This document shows positions 41,668 to 50,306 of a DNA stretch of 64,000 nt, piece by piece; the first letter of the stretch is position 1; every line of letters begins with the position of its first letter. The notes beneath the pieces are model-generated. The model made no database searches and was not told where the DNA came from. It saw only the letters and a list, made by a program, of their open reading frames with translations. Origin of the DNA: Streptomyces sp. L-9-10. Its GTDB lineage: Bacteria; Actinomycetota; Actinomycetes; Streptomycetales; Streptomycetaceae. The stretch covers positions 62,001 through 126,000 of the forward strand of contig NZ_PHRF01000016.1 in assembly GCF_004151105.1 (NCBI RefSeq), in the 5' to 3' direction. The position numbers were made by a program, and so were the translations under genes.

Positions 41668-43430
41668 GCGATACGAGACACTCCCTTCCCGCCGTACCAC
41701 CGCAGCCCGAGTCGCCCTCCGTGGAGGTCGCGAAGGGCGGGGGCACAGGAGGAGCCGGCACAGCAGGAGTCGGCACAGGAGGAGTCGGCACAGGAGGAGT
41801 CGGCACAGGAGGGGAGGCCCGCCCCGGCGCGGAGAGCCGCGGCTCCTTCTCCTCCGGACGGTTCCTGGCGCGCGCGGCGTTCCTCACCGCGCTGCTGACC
41901 GCCGCCGGGGCGCTCCTCGGGCTCGCCCGCGACCAGACCATCGCGCATCTCTACGGCGCCGGTCCCGACACCGACGCCTTCCTGGTCGCCTGGACCGTGC
42001 CCGAGGTCGCGGCCACGCTCCTCATCGAGGACGCCATGGCACTGATCCTCGTACCGGCGTTCAGCCTGGCCTTGGCCCGGCGTGCCACCGCACCGGCCCT
42101 GGACCCGGATCCCGTACGGCTCCTGGTGCGGAGCACCCTGCCAAGGCTGTTCCTCGCCCTCAGCGCGGGCTCGGCGCTGCTGGTGGCCACCGCTCCCTGG
42201 GTGGTGGCCGTCCTCGCACCGGGACTGCCAGAGCCGGGGCTCGCCGTCGACTGCACCCGGCTGACCGCCACCTGTGCCTTCACCTTCGGCATGGCCGGGT
42301 ACTGCAGCGCGGCGCTCCGCGCGCACGGCAGCTTCACGGCGCCCGCGATGATCTACGTCGCGTACAACGCCGGGATCATCACCACCATGCTGTTGGTCTC
42401 CGACCGGTGGGGGGTACGGGCCGCCGCCGCCGGGGTCGCCATCGGCGGCGTACTGATGGTGCTCGTCCAACTGCCGGTCCTGTGGCGCAGGCTGCGCGCA
42501 CGCCGGCCGGTGGACGTGACCGTGACCGAGCGGGGGCCGAAGGACGCGGGCGGCGGACCGACCGTCGCCCTCGCCCTGCTCGCGCCCGTCATCGTCTTCG
42601 CGCTCAGCCGGCAGTCCCAGGTCCTCATCGAACGGTTCCTCGCCGCGCCGCTGCCGGCCGGCGCCATCTCGCATCTGAACTACGCGCAGAAGGTCGCGCA
42701 GATCCCGATGACGCTCTCCATGATGCTGTGCACCGTCACCTTCCCGGTGGTCGCCCGCGCCATGGCGGCGGGGGACACCGAGCGGGCCAGGCGCCGGGTC
42801 GAGCGCGATCTCGCGCTGGCCGGGATAATCGTGCTGGTCGGGGCCGCCACGGTGGTCGCCTGCGCGCCGCAGATCATCGAAGTGCTCTTCCAGCGCGGCG
42901 CGTTCGAGCCGGCGGACACGGCGGCGACCGCCGATGTGATGCGGGTGTACGCGCTCGGTCTGCTGGGCCACACGCTCGTCGGGGCGCTCGTACGCTGCTA
43001 CTTCTCCGCCGCGCGCCCGCTGTGGTTCCCCGCGTTCGCCATGCTCACCGGGCTCGCGCTGACCACCGGCACCGGCACCCTGCTCGTACAGGTGTGGGGC
43101 GTGCTCGGCATCGCCGCCGCCAACGCGCTCGGCATCACCGTCACCGCCGCCCTGATGCTGCACGGGGTCGGCCGGCACAGCGTGCCCGTCAGCCTCCGGT
43201 TCATGACCGGGGGCCTGGTCAAGCTCAGTGCCGCCGCGGCGGCGGCCACCGGTTCCGGATGGCTCTGCGGAGCCCTCATTCCGTCACCCGTCCTGGGCGC
43301 CATGGCGGCCTGCGTGGTGGTCAGCGCGGTGTTCCTCGTCATCGCGCGCGCCCTGCGGGCCCCCGAGACCGACACCATCCTCCGCTTCCTCTCCCGCCCC
43401 CTCACACGAAAGCTCGCGCATGCCCGCTGA
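41664..43430 (+). CDS. MurJ-family lipid flippase, probable Wzx for the polysaccharide
   Basis: MOP-superfamily membrane protein of 588 aa with about 14 helices. Motifs include ARDQTIAHLYGAGPDTDAFL near residue 95, the LSRQSQVLIERFLAAPLPAG loop and YAQKVAQIPMTLSMMLCTVT. It is annotated as MurJ by similarity, but within this operon it should flip the undecaprenyl-linked repeat unit rather than lipid II. The essential murJ is expected elsewhere. The N-terminus carries a Gly/Thr/Val repeat from five 15-bp DNA units. The GTG start overlaps the preceding stop. Confidence 0.88.
   Translation: MSDTRHSLPAVPPQPESPSVEVAKGGGTGGAGTAGVGTGGVGTGGVGTGGEARPGAESRGSFSSGRFLARAAFLTALLTAAGALLGLARDQTIAHLYGAGPDTDAFLVAWTVPEVAATLLIEDAMALILVPAFSLALARRATAPALDPDPVRLLVRSTLPRLFLALSAGSALLVATAPWVVAVLAPGLPEPGLAVDCTRLTATCAFTFGMAGYCSAALRAHGSFTAPAMIYVAYNAGIITTMLLVSDRWGVRAAAAGVAIGGVLMVLVQLPVLWRRLRARRPVDVTVTERGPKDAGGGPTVALALLAPVIVFALSRQSQVLIERFLAAPLPAGAISHLNYAQKVAQIPMTLSMMLCTVTFPVVARAMAAGDTERARRRVERDLALAGIIVLVGAATVVACAPQIIEVLFQRGAFEPADTAATADVMRVYALGLLGHTLVGALVRCYFSAARPLWFPAFAMLTGLALTTGTGTLLVQVWGVLGIAAANALGITVTAALMLHGVGRHSVPVSLRFMTGGLVKLSAAAAAATGSGWLCGALIPSPVLGAMAACVVVSAVFLVIARALRAPETDTILRFLSRPLTRKLAHAR
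41742..41816 (+). repeat. Five tandem 15-bp repeats near the murJ-like 5' end
   Basis: GGCACAGGAGGAGTC recurs five times with few changes and encodes GTGGV pentapeptides before the first membrane helix. Each copy contains a Shine-Dalgarno-like AGGAGG core (AGCAGG in the second). It is a slippage array like the one in the sugar transferase gene, but of unrelated sequence. Confidence 0.85.
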
Positions 43431-44280
43431 CACGGTGTCCGCCGGCCCCCTGTGGGCCGCCATGTACCACTCCGTCGCCGACCCCACCGACGACCCCTAC
43501 CGGGTGACGGTCTCGCCGGACCGGCTCGACCGGCAGCTGCGCTGGCTGCGCCGCCGGGGACTGACCGGCGTCAGTATGGACCGGCTGCTGGGCGCCCGCG
43601 CCGAAGGGCGGGGCGCCGGACTCGTCGGGCTCACCTTCGACGACGGCTACGCCGACTTCCTGGAAGAGGCCGTCCCGCTGCTGCGCCGCTACGCCTTCAC
43701 CGCGACCGTCTTCGTCCTGCCCGGCCGTCTCGGCGGTACGAACGAATGGGACACCCCCGGCCCGAGCAAGTCCCTCCTCACCGCGGACGGTATCCGCGCG
43801 GCGGCGCGGGCGGGCATGGAGATCGGCTCGCACGGACTGCGCCACACCGATCTGACCAAGGCCGACGACGAGGTGCTCGCCGCCGACACCGCGCGGAGCC
43901 GTGAGCTGCTGCGCGAACTGCTGCGGGATCTGACCGGCCGTCATGAGGTCGCCGGTTACTGCTATCCGTACGGCACGGTCGACGCGCGCGCCATCAAGGC
44001 CGTACGCGCAGCGGGGTACGCGTACGCCTGCGCCATCGACCCGGGGCCGCTCACCGGTGTGTTCGCCCTGCCCCGCGTCCATGTCGGGGAGAGCGACACC
44101 GGCCTGCGGCTGAACCTCAAGCGGCGGACACACCGCTGGCGCCGCGAGCCGGTCCCGGCGGAGGAGTACGCCGAGTACGCGGCGCGCACACGGCGGACGG
44201 CGCAGGCCACGCAGGCCGCCCACACCGCCCACACCGAGCGGACCGTGAACGACGACACCCGGGCGGCGACGACGACATGA
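43420..44280 (+). CDS. Polysaccharide deacetylase (CE4/NodB fold)
   Basis: Metal-dependent deacetylase of 286 aa that removes N- or O-acetyl groups from polysaccharide. Motif 1 is LTFDDGYADFLEEAVPLLRR (catalytic base and metal Asp). Motif 2 is EIGSHGLRHTDL with the two metal His residues. Motif 3 is CYPYGTVDARAIKAV. No signal peptide is visible, so it either acts on precursors inside the cell or is exported unconventionally. The start ATG 43420 lies inside the murJ-like end (11-bp overlap), and the stop overlaps the next gene. The C-terminus is a Thr/Ala/His-rich tail. Confidence 0.88.
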   Translation: MPADTVSAGPLWAAMYHSVADPTDDPYRVTVSPDRLDRQLRWLRRRGLTGVSMDRLLGARAEGRGAGLVGLTFDDGYADFLEEAVPLLRRYAFTATVFVLPGRLGGTNEWDTPGPSKSLLTADGIRAAARAGMEIGSHGLRHTDLTKADDEVLAADTARSRELLRELLRDLTGRHEVAGYCYPYGTVDARAIKAVRAAGYAYACAIDPGPLTGVFALPRVHVGESDTGLRLNLKRRTHRWRREPVPAEEYAEYAARTRRTAQATQAAHTAHTERTVNDDTRAATTT

Positions 44281-45434
44281 AGGTGCTGCACATCATCACC
44301 GGTCTCGGCATCGGCGGCGCCGAGCAGCAACTCAGACTTCTGTTAAGGCAGTTGCCGACCCAGAGCGAAGTCATCACGCTCACCAACCCGGGGGCGGTCG
44401 CCGAGGGCATCGTCGCCGACGGCGTCCCCGTCACCGACCTCGACATGGCGGGCAACCGCGATGTCGGCGCCCTGCCCCGGCTCGCGCGGCTGATCAAGCG
44501 GGGACGGTACGACCTGGTGCACACGCACCTCTACCGCGCCTGCCTGTACGGGCGGTTCGCTGCCCGGATCGCCGGCGTACGGACCATCGTGGCCACCGAA
44601 CACTCCCTGGGGGCCGTCCAGATCGAGGGCCGGCCGCTCTCCGCGGGCGCCCGCGGCCTCTATCTCGCGGGCGAACGCCTGGGCACCGCGACCGTCGCCG
44701 TCTCCGCCACCGTCGCCCGGCGTCTGGAGCGCTGGGGGGTACGCCCCGACCGTATCCATGTGGTGCCCAACGGCATCGAGGTCGGCCGCTTCGCCTACGA
44801 CGAGACCGCACGCCGCACGGCCCGCGCCCGCCTGGGAGTGCCCGAGGACGCCTTCGTGGTCGGCGGGGTCGGACGGCTCACCGGCAGCAAGCGCTTCGAC
44901 CGGCTCGTACGGGCCGTCGCCGAACTGCCCCGCGCGCGGCTGCTCCTCGTCGGTGAGGGACCCGAGCGCGACCGGCTCCTGCGGCTCGCGCGGGAGCGGG
45001 GAGCGGCCGACCGGATCATGCTGCACGGCTCCTGTCAGGACCCGCCGCCCCCGCCGTCCCCGTCCGCGGCGCTCCCGCGGCAGCACGTGCCGGATCTCCC
45101 CTCGCTGCTCGCGGCCATGGACGTCTTCGTCTCCACCTCCCACGACGAGGCGTTCGGGCTCGCCGTCGTCGAGGGGCTCGCGGCAGGGCTGCCGGTCCTC
45201 CACGTCACCTGCCCCGCCCTCCAGGACCTGCCCGCCGACGCCGCGCCGGGAGCGCGCCGGGTCAGCGGCTCCGTACCCGGACTCGTCGACGAACTGCGGC
45301 GGTTCGAGGAGGCGGGGCCGCGGCGGCTGCCCGTACCCCCGGCCGCGCGCCACTACGACATCGCCCACAGCGCACGCCAGCTGATGACCGTCTACGAGAA
45401 CGCCGTCCGCGGCCCGGCCCCCTCCGAGAAGTGA
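44277..45434 (+). CDS. Glycosyltransferase family 4 with a TTA codon
   Basis: GT-B glycosyltransferase of 385 aa: ITGLGIGGAEQQLRLLLRQL at the N-terminus, TEHSLGAVQIEGRPLS, VVPNGIEVGRFAY, GGVGRLTGSKRFDRLVRAVA and the donor-site STSHDEAFGLAVVEGLAAGL. It extends the polysaccharide repeat unit. Codon 23 is TTA (44343-44345), the rare leucine codon whose only tRNA is bldA in Streptomyces. It is the only TTA in the operon, so polymer synthesis may be developmentally gated at translation. The ATG overlaps the deacetylase stop. Confidence 0.9.
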   Translation: MKVLHIITGLGIGGAEQQLRLLLRQLPTQSEVITLTNPGAVAEGIVADGVPVTDLDMAGNRDVGALPRLARLIKRGRYDLVHTHLYRACLYGRFAARIAGVRTIVATEHSLGAVQIEGRPLSAGARGLYLAGERLGTATVAVSATVARRLERWGVRPDRIHVVPNGIEVGRFAYDETARRTARARLGVPEDAFVVGGVGRLTGSKRFDRLVRAVAELPRARLLLVGEGPERDRLLRLARERGAADRIMLHGSCQDPPPPPSPSAALPRQHVPDLPSLLAAMDVFVSTSHDEAFGLAVVEGLAAGLPVLHVTCPALQDLPADAAPGARRVSGSVPGLVDELRRFEEAGPRRLPVPPAARHYDIAHSARQLMTVYENAVRGPAPSEK

Positions 45435-45441
45435 GCTGCTC

Positions 45442-46269
45442 ATGACTCCGCACACCAATCCCCCGCGCCGCCCGGCGGGGCGGCGCCGGCCCGCCGTCCC
45501 TGAATCGGCGTCCGCCCCCGTGGCGGAGCGTCGCCCCCGTCTCGTTCGTCTCCCACGTCTTCCTCGTCGCTCCCGTGTCGGCCGCCTCCCGCGTCGCCTC
45601 CGTCTCAGGCGTCTCCCGCGTCTCCCGCGTCTTCGGCTGTCGAAGGTGGCGGCGCTGCCCGCCCGCTGGATCGTGCCGGTGGCGGTCCTGGCCGGGGCGC
45701 TGGCGGGCGGTACGTACGGGATGCTCCGTACCCCGCAGTACTCGGCGACCAGCTACGTCGTCGTCGTACCGACGGAGAAGTCCGACCCGGCCGCCGCGCT
45801 GGGCTTCGCGACGGCCTACGGGCGCGTCGCCGCGCAGGTCGCGCTGATCGGTGACGCGGCGGTCTGGGCCGGGGTGCCCGCGCGGACTCTCCAGGAGAGT
45901 GTGCAGACGGCGACCTCGCCGGACGCTCCGATGATCTCCGTGACGGCGACCTCGGACCGGGCGTCGAACGCGGTGAACATGGCGGACGGGGTGGCGCGGG
46001 CGCTGGTCGTCAACGGCTCCCACTTGCAGGGAAGTACGAGGGTGCGGGTGCTCCAGTTCTCCCGGGCCGTGAAGCCTTCCGCTCCGGTCACCCCCTCGGC
46101 GGGGCTGTCGGCCCTGGTCGGCGGCTGCGCGGGCGGGCTGCTCGGCGGGCTCGGGCTGCTGGTCAGACCGAAGCCGCGGCACGGTGAGTTCCACGCGAAC
46201 GTGCCCGGTCCGACGTCCGCCCCGCCGCAGTCCCAGGCGCAGCCGCTGCCGCAGTCGGAAACGGTGTGA
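45442..46269 (+). CDS. Wzz/chain-length-determinant-like membrane protein
   Basis: Membrane protein of 275 aa. The N-terminal ~60 residues are an extraordinary Arg/Leu/Pro repeat (RLPRLPRRSRVGRLPRRLRL), followed by TM1 (WIVPVAVLAGALAGGTYGML), an external domain of ~120 residues (TPQYSATSYVVVVPTEKSDP, ISVTATSDRASNAVNMADGV) and TM2 (SALVGGCAGGLLGGLGLLV). This two-helix layout with the YSATSYVVV stretch is that of Wzz/GumC co-polymerases that set chain length. No tyrosine-kinase domain is attached. It lies 7 bp after the GT gene and overlaps the next. Confidence 0.8.
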   Translation: MTPHTNPPRRPAGRRRPAVPESASAPVAERRPRLVRLPRLPRRSRVGRLPRRLRLRRLPRLPRLRLSKVAALPARWIVPVAVLAGALAGGTYGMLRTPQYSATSYVVVVPTEKSDPAAALGFATAYGRVAAQVALIGDAAVWAGVPARTLQESVQTATSPDAPMISVTATSDRASNAVNMADGVARALVVNGSHLQGSTRVRVLQFSRAVKPSAPVTPSAGLSALVGGCAGGLLGGLGLLVRPKPRHGEFHANVPGPTSAPPQSQAQPLPQSETV

Positions 46270-47477
46270 GTCCGATGGCCGCCGAATCGAGCGCGCGCAC
46301 CGCCGCGGCCCCCACAGCTCCTCCGGTCACGCACCTTCGCGTCTTCGCCCCGCTCTCCGCCTCCGCGTCGCGGGCCTCCGGCCCGGTGTTCACCACGGAG
46401 CTCTGCCGCGATGCCGGCCGCTTCGCCGAACTCGCCCCGGACTGGAACGAGTTGTACCGCTGCTCACGCACGGCCACACCGTTCCAGAGCCATGCCTGGC
46501 TGCACTCGTGGTGGCTGTCGTACGGGAACAGACGCGGGCTGCGCGTCCTGCTCGTACGCCGGGGCACGAAACTCGTCGCGGCCGCCCCGCTGATGCTCGT
46601 TCACCGCCCTCTCCCCGTCCTCGTCCAACTCGGCGGTTCCATCTCCGACTTCTCCGATGTCCTGCTCCACGACGACTGCACCGAGGCCGCCGCGGCGGCG
46701 CTGGCGAAGTCGCTCGCTGAGCTGGCCCGTACGGCGGTGATCGATCTGCGCGAGGTACGGCCCGGGGCCGCGGCGGAACGAATCTTCGCCTGCTGGGCGG
46801 GCCCGCGCAGGAAGCTCGACGACTCCCTCTGCCTCGAACTGCCCGGCGTTCCGATGGACGAACTGCTCGGCAGACTCACCTCCTCGCGCGCCCAGCGCGC
46901 CCGCGCCAAGCTGCGCAAGCTGGACGCGCTGGGCATCGAGGAACGGGTGGTGCCGAAGGACGAGATCCCGGCGGCGGTCGGGCGGCTGCTGGAGCTGCAC
47001 CGGCTCCAGTGGCGGGGCCGCGGGGTCACCCCGGAACATCTCAGCCCGCGCTTCGCGGACCATCTGACCCGGTCCGTACGGTCCATGACCGAGTACGGCG
47101 ACGCGCGGCTGACCGAGTTCCGGCTGTCCGGCGCGGTGGTCGCCGCGGATCTCACCCTGATGTCCGGCCTGCTGGAGGGCGGCTATCTGTACGGGGCCGA
47201 TCCGGTGCTGCGCGCCAGGAAGGTGGACGTGGCCTCGATGCTGCTGCGGAGCGGGGCGCTGCGGATCAGTACGAGCGGCCGCGCCACGCTGAGCATGCTG
47301 CGCGGCGACGAGCCGTACAAACACCACTGGCGCCCCGAGACCGTCCGCAACCAGCGGCTGCTGCTCGCCCGGCCGTATCTGGCGCCGTCCTTGCGGCTGC
47401 TGGTCGGGCTCGCGGCGGGCCGCGACCGGGCCGCCGCGCTCGTCAAACGGCTGCGGGGCGGCGGCGCCGGGGGGTGA
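46266..47477 (+). CDS. BioF2/GNAT-type acyltransferase
   Basis: Cytosolic protein of 403 aa (GTG 46266 overlapping the previous stop; ATG 46275 is an alternative). It has the CelD/BioF2-like GNAT fold: TPFQSHAWLHSWWLSYGNRR, VQLGGSISDFSDVLLHDD, then the acyl-CoA-binding half LLELHRLQWRGRGVTPEHLS, LTLMSGLLEGGYLYGADPV and the end LRGDEPYKHHWRPE. The last motif is typical of Fem-like/BioF2 enzymes in polysaccharide loci. It likely adds an acyl or aminoacyl group to a sugar precursor. It is the last gene of the coupled run. Confidence 0.82.
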   Translation: MSPMAAESSARTAAAPTAPPVTHLRVFAPLSASASRASGPVFTTELCRDAGRFAELAPDWNELYRCSRTATPFQSHAWLHSWWLSYGNRRGLRVLLVRRGTKLVAAAPLMLVHRPLPVLVQLGGSISDFSDVLLHDDCTEAAAAALAKSLAELARTAVIDLREVRPGAAAERIFACWAGPRRKLDDSLCLELPGVPMDELLGRLTSSRAQRARAKLRKLDALGIEERVVPKDEIPAAVGRLLELHRLQWRGRGVTPEHLSPRFADHLTRSVRSMTEYGDARLTEFRLSGAVVAADLTLMSGLLEGGYLYGADPVLRARKVDVASMLLRSGALRISTSGRATLSMLRGDEPYKHHWRPETVRNQRLLLARPYLAPSLRLLVGLAAGRDRAAALVKRLRGGGAGG

Positions 47478-47511
47478 CCCCGGGCGCCGCCGCCCCGTAA
47501 CCGGGGGCCGG

Positions 47512-48699
47512 TCAGCCGTCCTCGCGCCGTGACCAGTTGACGTGGACACAGATCTTGCCGCCCAGCCACTTCTCCACCCAGGGGCCGAGGTCCAGCGGCA
47601 TGCAGTTCCGCGGCGGCTCGGTGGGCGCGGGGGTCGGGGCCGGTGTGGGCAGCGGCGCCGGCAGGAGATCCGGCTTGAACCCGTACAGCAGGGCCCGGAA
47701 CATCTTCGACGACTTGGGATTCTGCCCGCACTGCCACACACCGTGCGGGCAGTAGTCGGTCAGTGTGCTGTACACCGGCTTGTACGTGTCGATCCATTGG
47801 AGCATGCGGCGCATGTATTCCGGGTTGTCACCGTTGCGGAAGAGGCCCCACTCCGGATAGGAGATAACCTTTCCGTGTGCAGCGGCGAAATCCACGTGCT
47901 CCTGAAGCCCAAAGGGCTCATTCACCTGTTCATCAAATGTCCGGCCCGGGGGCTGGTCATAAGAATCCATGCCCATGATGTCGACGACATCGTCACCCGG
48001 ATAGCACTCGGTCCAGGGAATGTCGTCCCGTCCGCGGTTCGGAGCGAAATCGAACCGGAACTTCTGTCCGGGCACTGCACGCATGGTGGTGACGATGCGA
48101 TTCCAGTATTTCTTCCACGACTCCGGGTCGGGCCCGCAGCGGTGGGTGTACGTGACCCCGTTCATTTCCCAGCCGAGCACGATCACCGTGTCCGGGACAC
48201 CCAGACCGACGAGCCGTTCCGCCAGGGCCTTGAAGTGGCTGTCGTAATCGCCCTGCGCGGCCCGGCGCAGCTCACGGCGGACGAGACCGTCCGGCACCCG
48301 TTCCTCATTCCGCTCGAGCATGGGGACATTGAGGACGAACAGCCGGTCGTTCTTCGCCTTTCGCCACGCGGCCCAGTCCTCCAGGAAGCCGGGTCTGCCC
48401 TCGATGTTGGACCACACATCGCCGGGAAGATAGGTGTGCCCCACCCGCAGCTCCCTGCCGCCCAGCCATCTCTGCATGCCCGCGATACGCCGGACGCCTT
48501 TCGGGCCGTAATCGAGATACGCGCCCAGCGCGGGTGAGTCCGCCCGAGGAGGTTTCGGCTTCCCGCGTCCCGTCGAATCCTTCGCCGCGGCCGGTTCGTC
48601 CGCTTCATGGGCGACGGGCAGCGCCGCGCCGGACGCGAGGAGGCCGGCCGCGACCACTCCCAGGCAGGTGGTCGTCAGCCGTCGTCGTCGAAGGGGCAT
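47512..48699 (-). CDS. Secreted glycoside hydrolase, GH26-like
   Basis: Exported hydrolase of 395 aa with a signal peptide (LRRRRLTTTCLGVVAAGLLA, residues 3-22). The (beta/alpha)8 domain at ~55-330 shows acid/base Glu in VLGWEMNGVTY and nucleophile Glu in ISYPEWGLF, as in GH26 mannanases and related endoglycanases. A Pro/Thr linker (LPTPAPTPAPTEPP) leads to a short Cys-containing end (RNCMPLDLGPW, GGKICVHVNW). It faces the polysaccharide operon and may trim the polymer or release it. Start ATG 48699 follows GAGGAG; an upstream ATG at 48759 is unsupported. Confidence 0.87.
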   Translation of the reverse strand: MPLRRRRLTTTCLGVVAAGLLASGAALPVAHEADEPAAAKDSTGRGKPKPPRADSPALGAYLDYGPKGVRRIAGMQRWLGGRELRVGHTYLPGDVWSNIEGRPGFLEDWAAWRKAKNDRLFVLNVPMLERNEERVPDGLVRRELRRAAQGDYDSHFKALAERLVGLGVPDTVIVLGWEMNGVTYTHRCGPDPESWKKYWNRIVTTMRAVPGQKFRFDFAPNRGRDDIPWTECYPGDDVVDIMGMDSYDQPPGRTFDEQVNEPFGLQEHVDFAAAHGKVISYPEWGLFRNGDNPEYMRRMLQWIDTYKPVYSTLTDYCPHGVWQCGQNPKSSKMFRALLYGFKPDLLPAPLPTPAPTPAPTEPPRNCMPLDLGPWVEKWLGGKICVHVNWSRREDG

Positions 48700-48846
48700 G
48701 TCCGCTCCTCGTGAGTTGGACCTCTTTCCGTGGCCCCGAGCCGTGGTCACGTTGATCACAAAGTATTTCTAATAAGCCGATCGGGAACCCGGCCTGGCGT
48801 TCCAGTAGTCCGTTCGTGAATTTCATCCCCCGCATGGGTTACCGAA

Positions 48847-50241
48847 ATGAAGGACATCACCGTGCCGAGCTTTGACACCCGAGTCCCCGCCGTACTCATG
48901 AGGCTCGACCGCAACCCGTTCCACCACGGCACCCTTGGCGCCGTCAGATCCCTTGGCCGCGCCGGGATCGAGGTCCACGCGGTGATCGAGGCCGCCCGCA
49001 GCCCCGTGGGGCGCTCCCGCTATCTGCGCCGGGCGCATCTACGGCCCGACCGCCCCATGGTTCTGACGGAGCCTTCGGATCTGGCGGAGATTCAGCGGCT
49101 GCTGCTCGGCATCGCGGACCGGCTCGCCACCCCGCCCGTGCTCATCGCCATGGACGATCTGAGCGCGATCGCGGTCGGCCGGCTGCGGGAGCGGCTCGAC
49201 GGCCGCTATCTGCTCCCTGAACAACCGTCAGGGCTGCCCGAACGCGTCGCGGACAAGGCGGAGCTGGTCGGGATCTGCGGCACGCTCGGCATCCCCCATC
49301 CGCGCACCGTCATCCCCTCGGGCGCCGAGGAGGCCGCGGCGGCGGCCTGGTCGCTCGGGCTGCCCGTGGTGGCGAAGTGGAGCAGGCCCTGGCTCCTGCC
49401 CGAGGGGACCGGACTGCGCTCCACCCTGGTCGTACGCTCCCCGCAGGAGGCCCGCGAGCTGTACGGGCGCAGTGCCGAGGCGGGCAGCCGGCTGCTCCTC
49501 CAGGAGTTCCTGCCGCAGGGCCGGGACCTGGACTGGTTCTTCCACGGCTACAGCGGCGGTGGCGGCGAGTGCCTGATCGGGGCCGCCGGACGGAAGGAAC
49601 GGTCCTGGCCGGTGGGGGCCGGACTGACCGCGGTGGGCCGATGGCTGCCCAATCCGGCGGTCGAGCGGATGGCCCGTCAGATGGTCACGGCGCTCGGCTA
49701 TCGCGGGATCCTCGATCTCGACTTCCGGCTCGACACCGCCACCGGCGCCTACCACCTGCTCGACTTCAACCCCCGGCCCGGCGCGCAGTTCCGGCTCTTC
49801 ACCGACCGGTCGGGCACGGATGTCGTACGGGCGCTGCATCTGGATCTGACCGGCCGGGCCGTTCCCCCGCAGGAGGCGACGCACGGCAGGACCTTCGTGG
49901 TGGAGAACTACGCGCTGCTGTCCTTCCTCGCGTCGCTGCGGTCGTCCTTCCTGACGCCCTTCCGGTACTGGGGCGTACGCCGGAGCGGGGGCGGCGTGCT
50001 GCGGCCCCGGTCCACGGAGGCCGCGTGGTTCGCGCTGGACGATCCGCTGCCCGCGTACGCCATGGCCGTCGCGTGGCTGCTGCATGTCGTACGGCGTGGC
50101 TGGCGCAGGCTCGGACGGGCGCTGCCAGGGCGCCGTACGGCCGGCTCCGAGCGGCCTCGTACGTCCCCCGTACGGCAGCGCGGACGGGGCAGGAACCGCG
50201 CCAATCCACGCCCCCCTGTCTCCCACACGCCCTCGTCCTGA
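48847..50241 (+). CDS. ATP-grasp ligase
   Basis: Cytosolic ligase of 464 aa. Residues ~1-110 are the pre-ATP-grasp fold (LMRLDRNPFHHGTLGAVRSL) and ~125-330 the ATP-grasp core: VADKAELVGICGTLGIPHPR, LPVVAKWSRPWLLPEG, LLLQEFLPQGRDLDWFFHGY, and the Mg-binding LLDFNPRPGAQFRLF. Such enzymes join a carboxylate to an amine and could make an amide or amino-acid decoration for the polysaccharide. The last ~45 residues are basic and disordered. It sits between the GH26-like gene and the flavoprotein, 65 bp before the latter. Confidence 0.85.
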   Translation: MKDITVPSFDTRVPAVLMRLDRNPFHHGTLGAVRSLGRAGIEVHAVIEAARSPVGRSRYLRRAHLRPDRPMVLTEPSDLAEIQRLLLGIADRLATPPVLIAMDDLSAIAVGRLRERLDGRYLLPEQPSGLPERVADKAELVGICGTLGIPHPRTVIPSGAEEAAAAAWSLGLPVVAKWSRPWLLPEGTGLRSTLVVRSPQEARELYGRSAEAGSRLLLQEFLPQGRDLDWFFHGYSGGGGECLIGAAGRKERSWPVGAGLTAVGRWLPNPAVERMARQMVTALGYRGILDLDFRLDTATGAYHLLDFNPRPGAQFRLFTDRSGTDVVRALHLDLTGRAVPPQEATHGRTFVVENYALLSFLASLRSSFLTPFRYWGVRRSGGGVLRPRSTEAAWFALDDPLPAYAMAVAWLLHVVRRGWRRLGRALPGRRTAGSERPRTSPVRQRGRGRNRANPRPPVSHTPSS

Positions 50242-50306
50242 CGCACCGTCCGTCAACCACCCAAGCCCCACGTCCGAACGTCCGACACAGAGAAGCGGGA
50301 CACACG

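Noticed and set aside
41664..43430. Assigned as the essential peptidoglycan flippase MurJ.
   Set aside because: Embedded and translationally coupled within a polysaccharide operon; a Wzx-like role is more likely, although the family label is MurJ.
37179..47477. Operon considered as an antibiotic glycosylation or secondary-metabolite cluster.
   Set aside because: No PKS, NRPS, terpene or RiPP core gene; the set is that of a Wzx/Wzy polysaccharide pathway.
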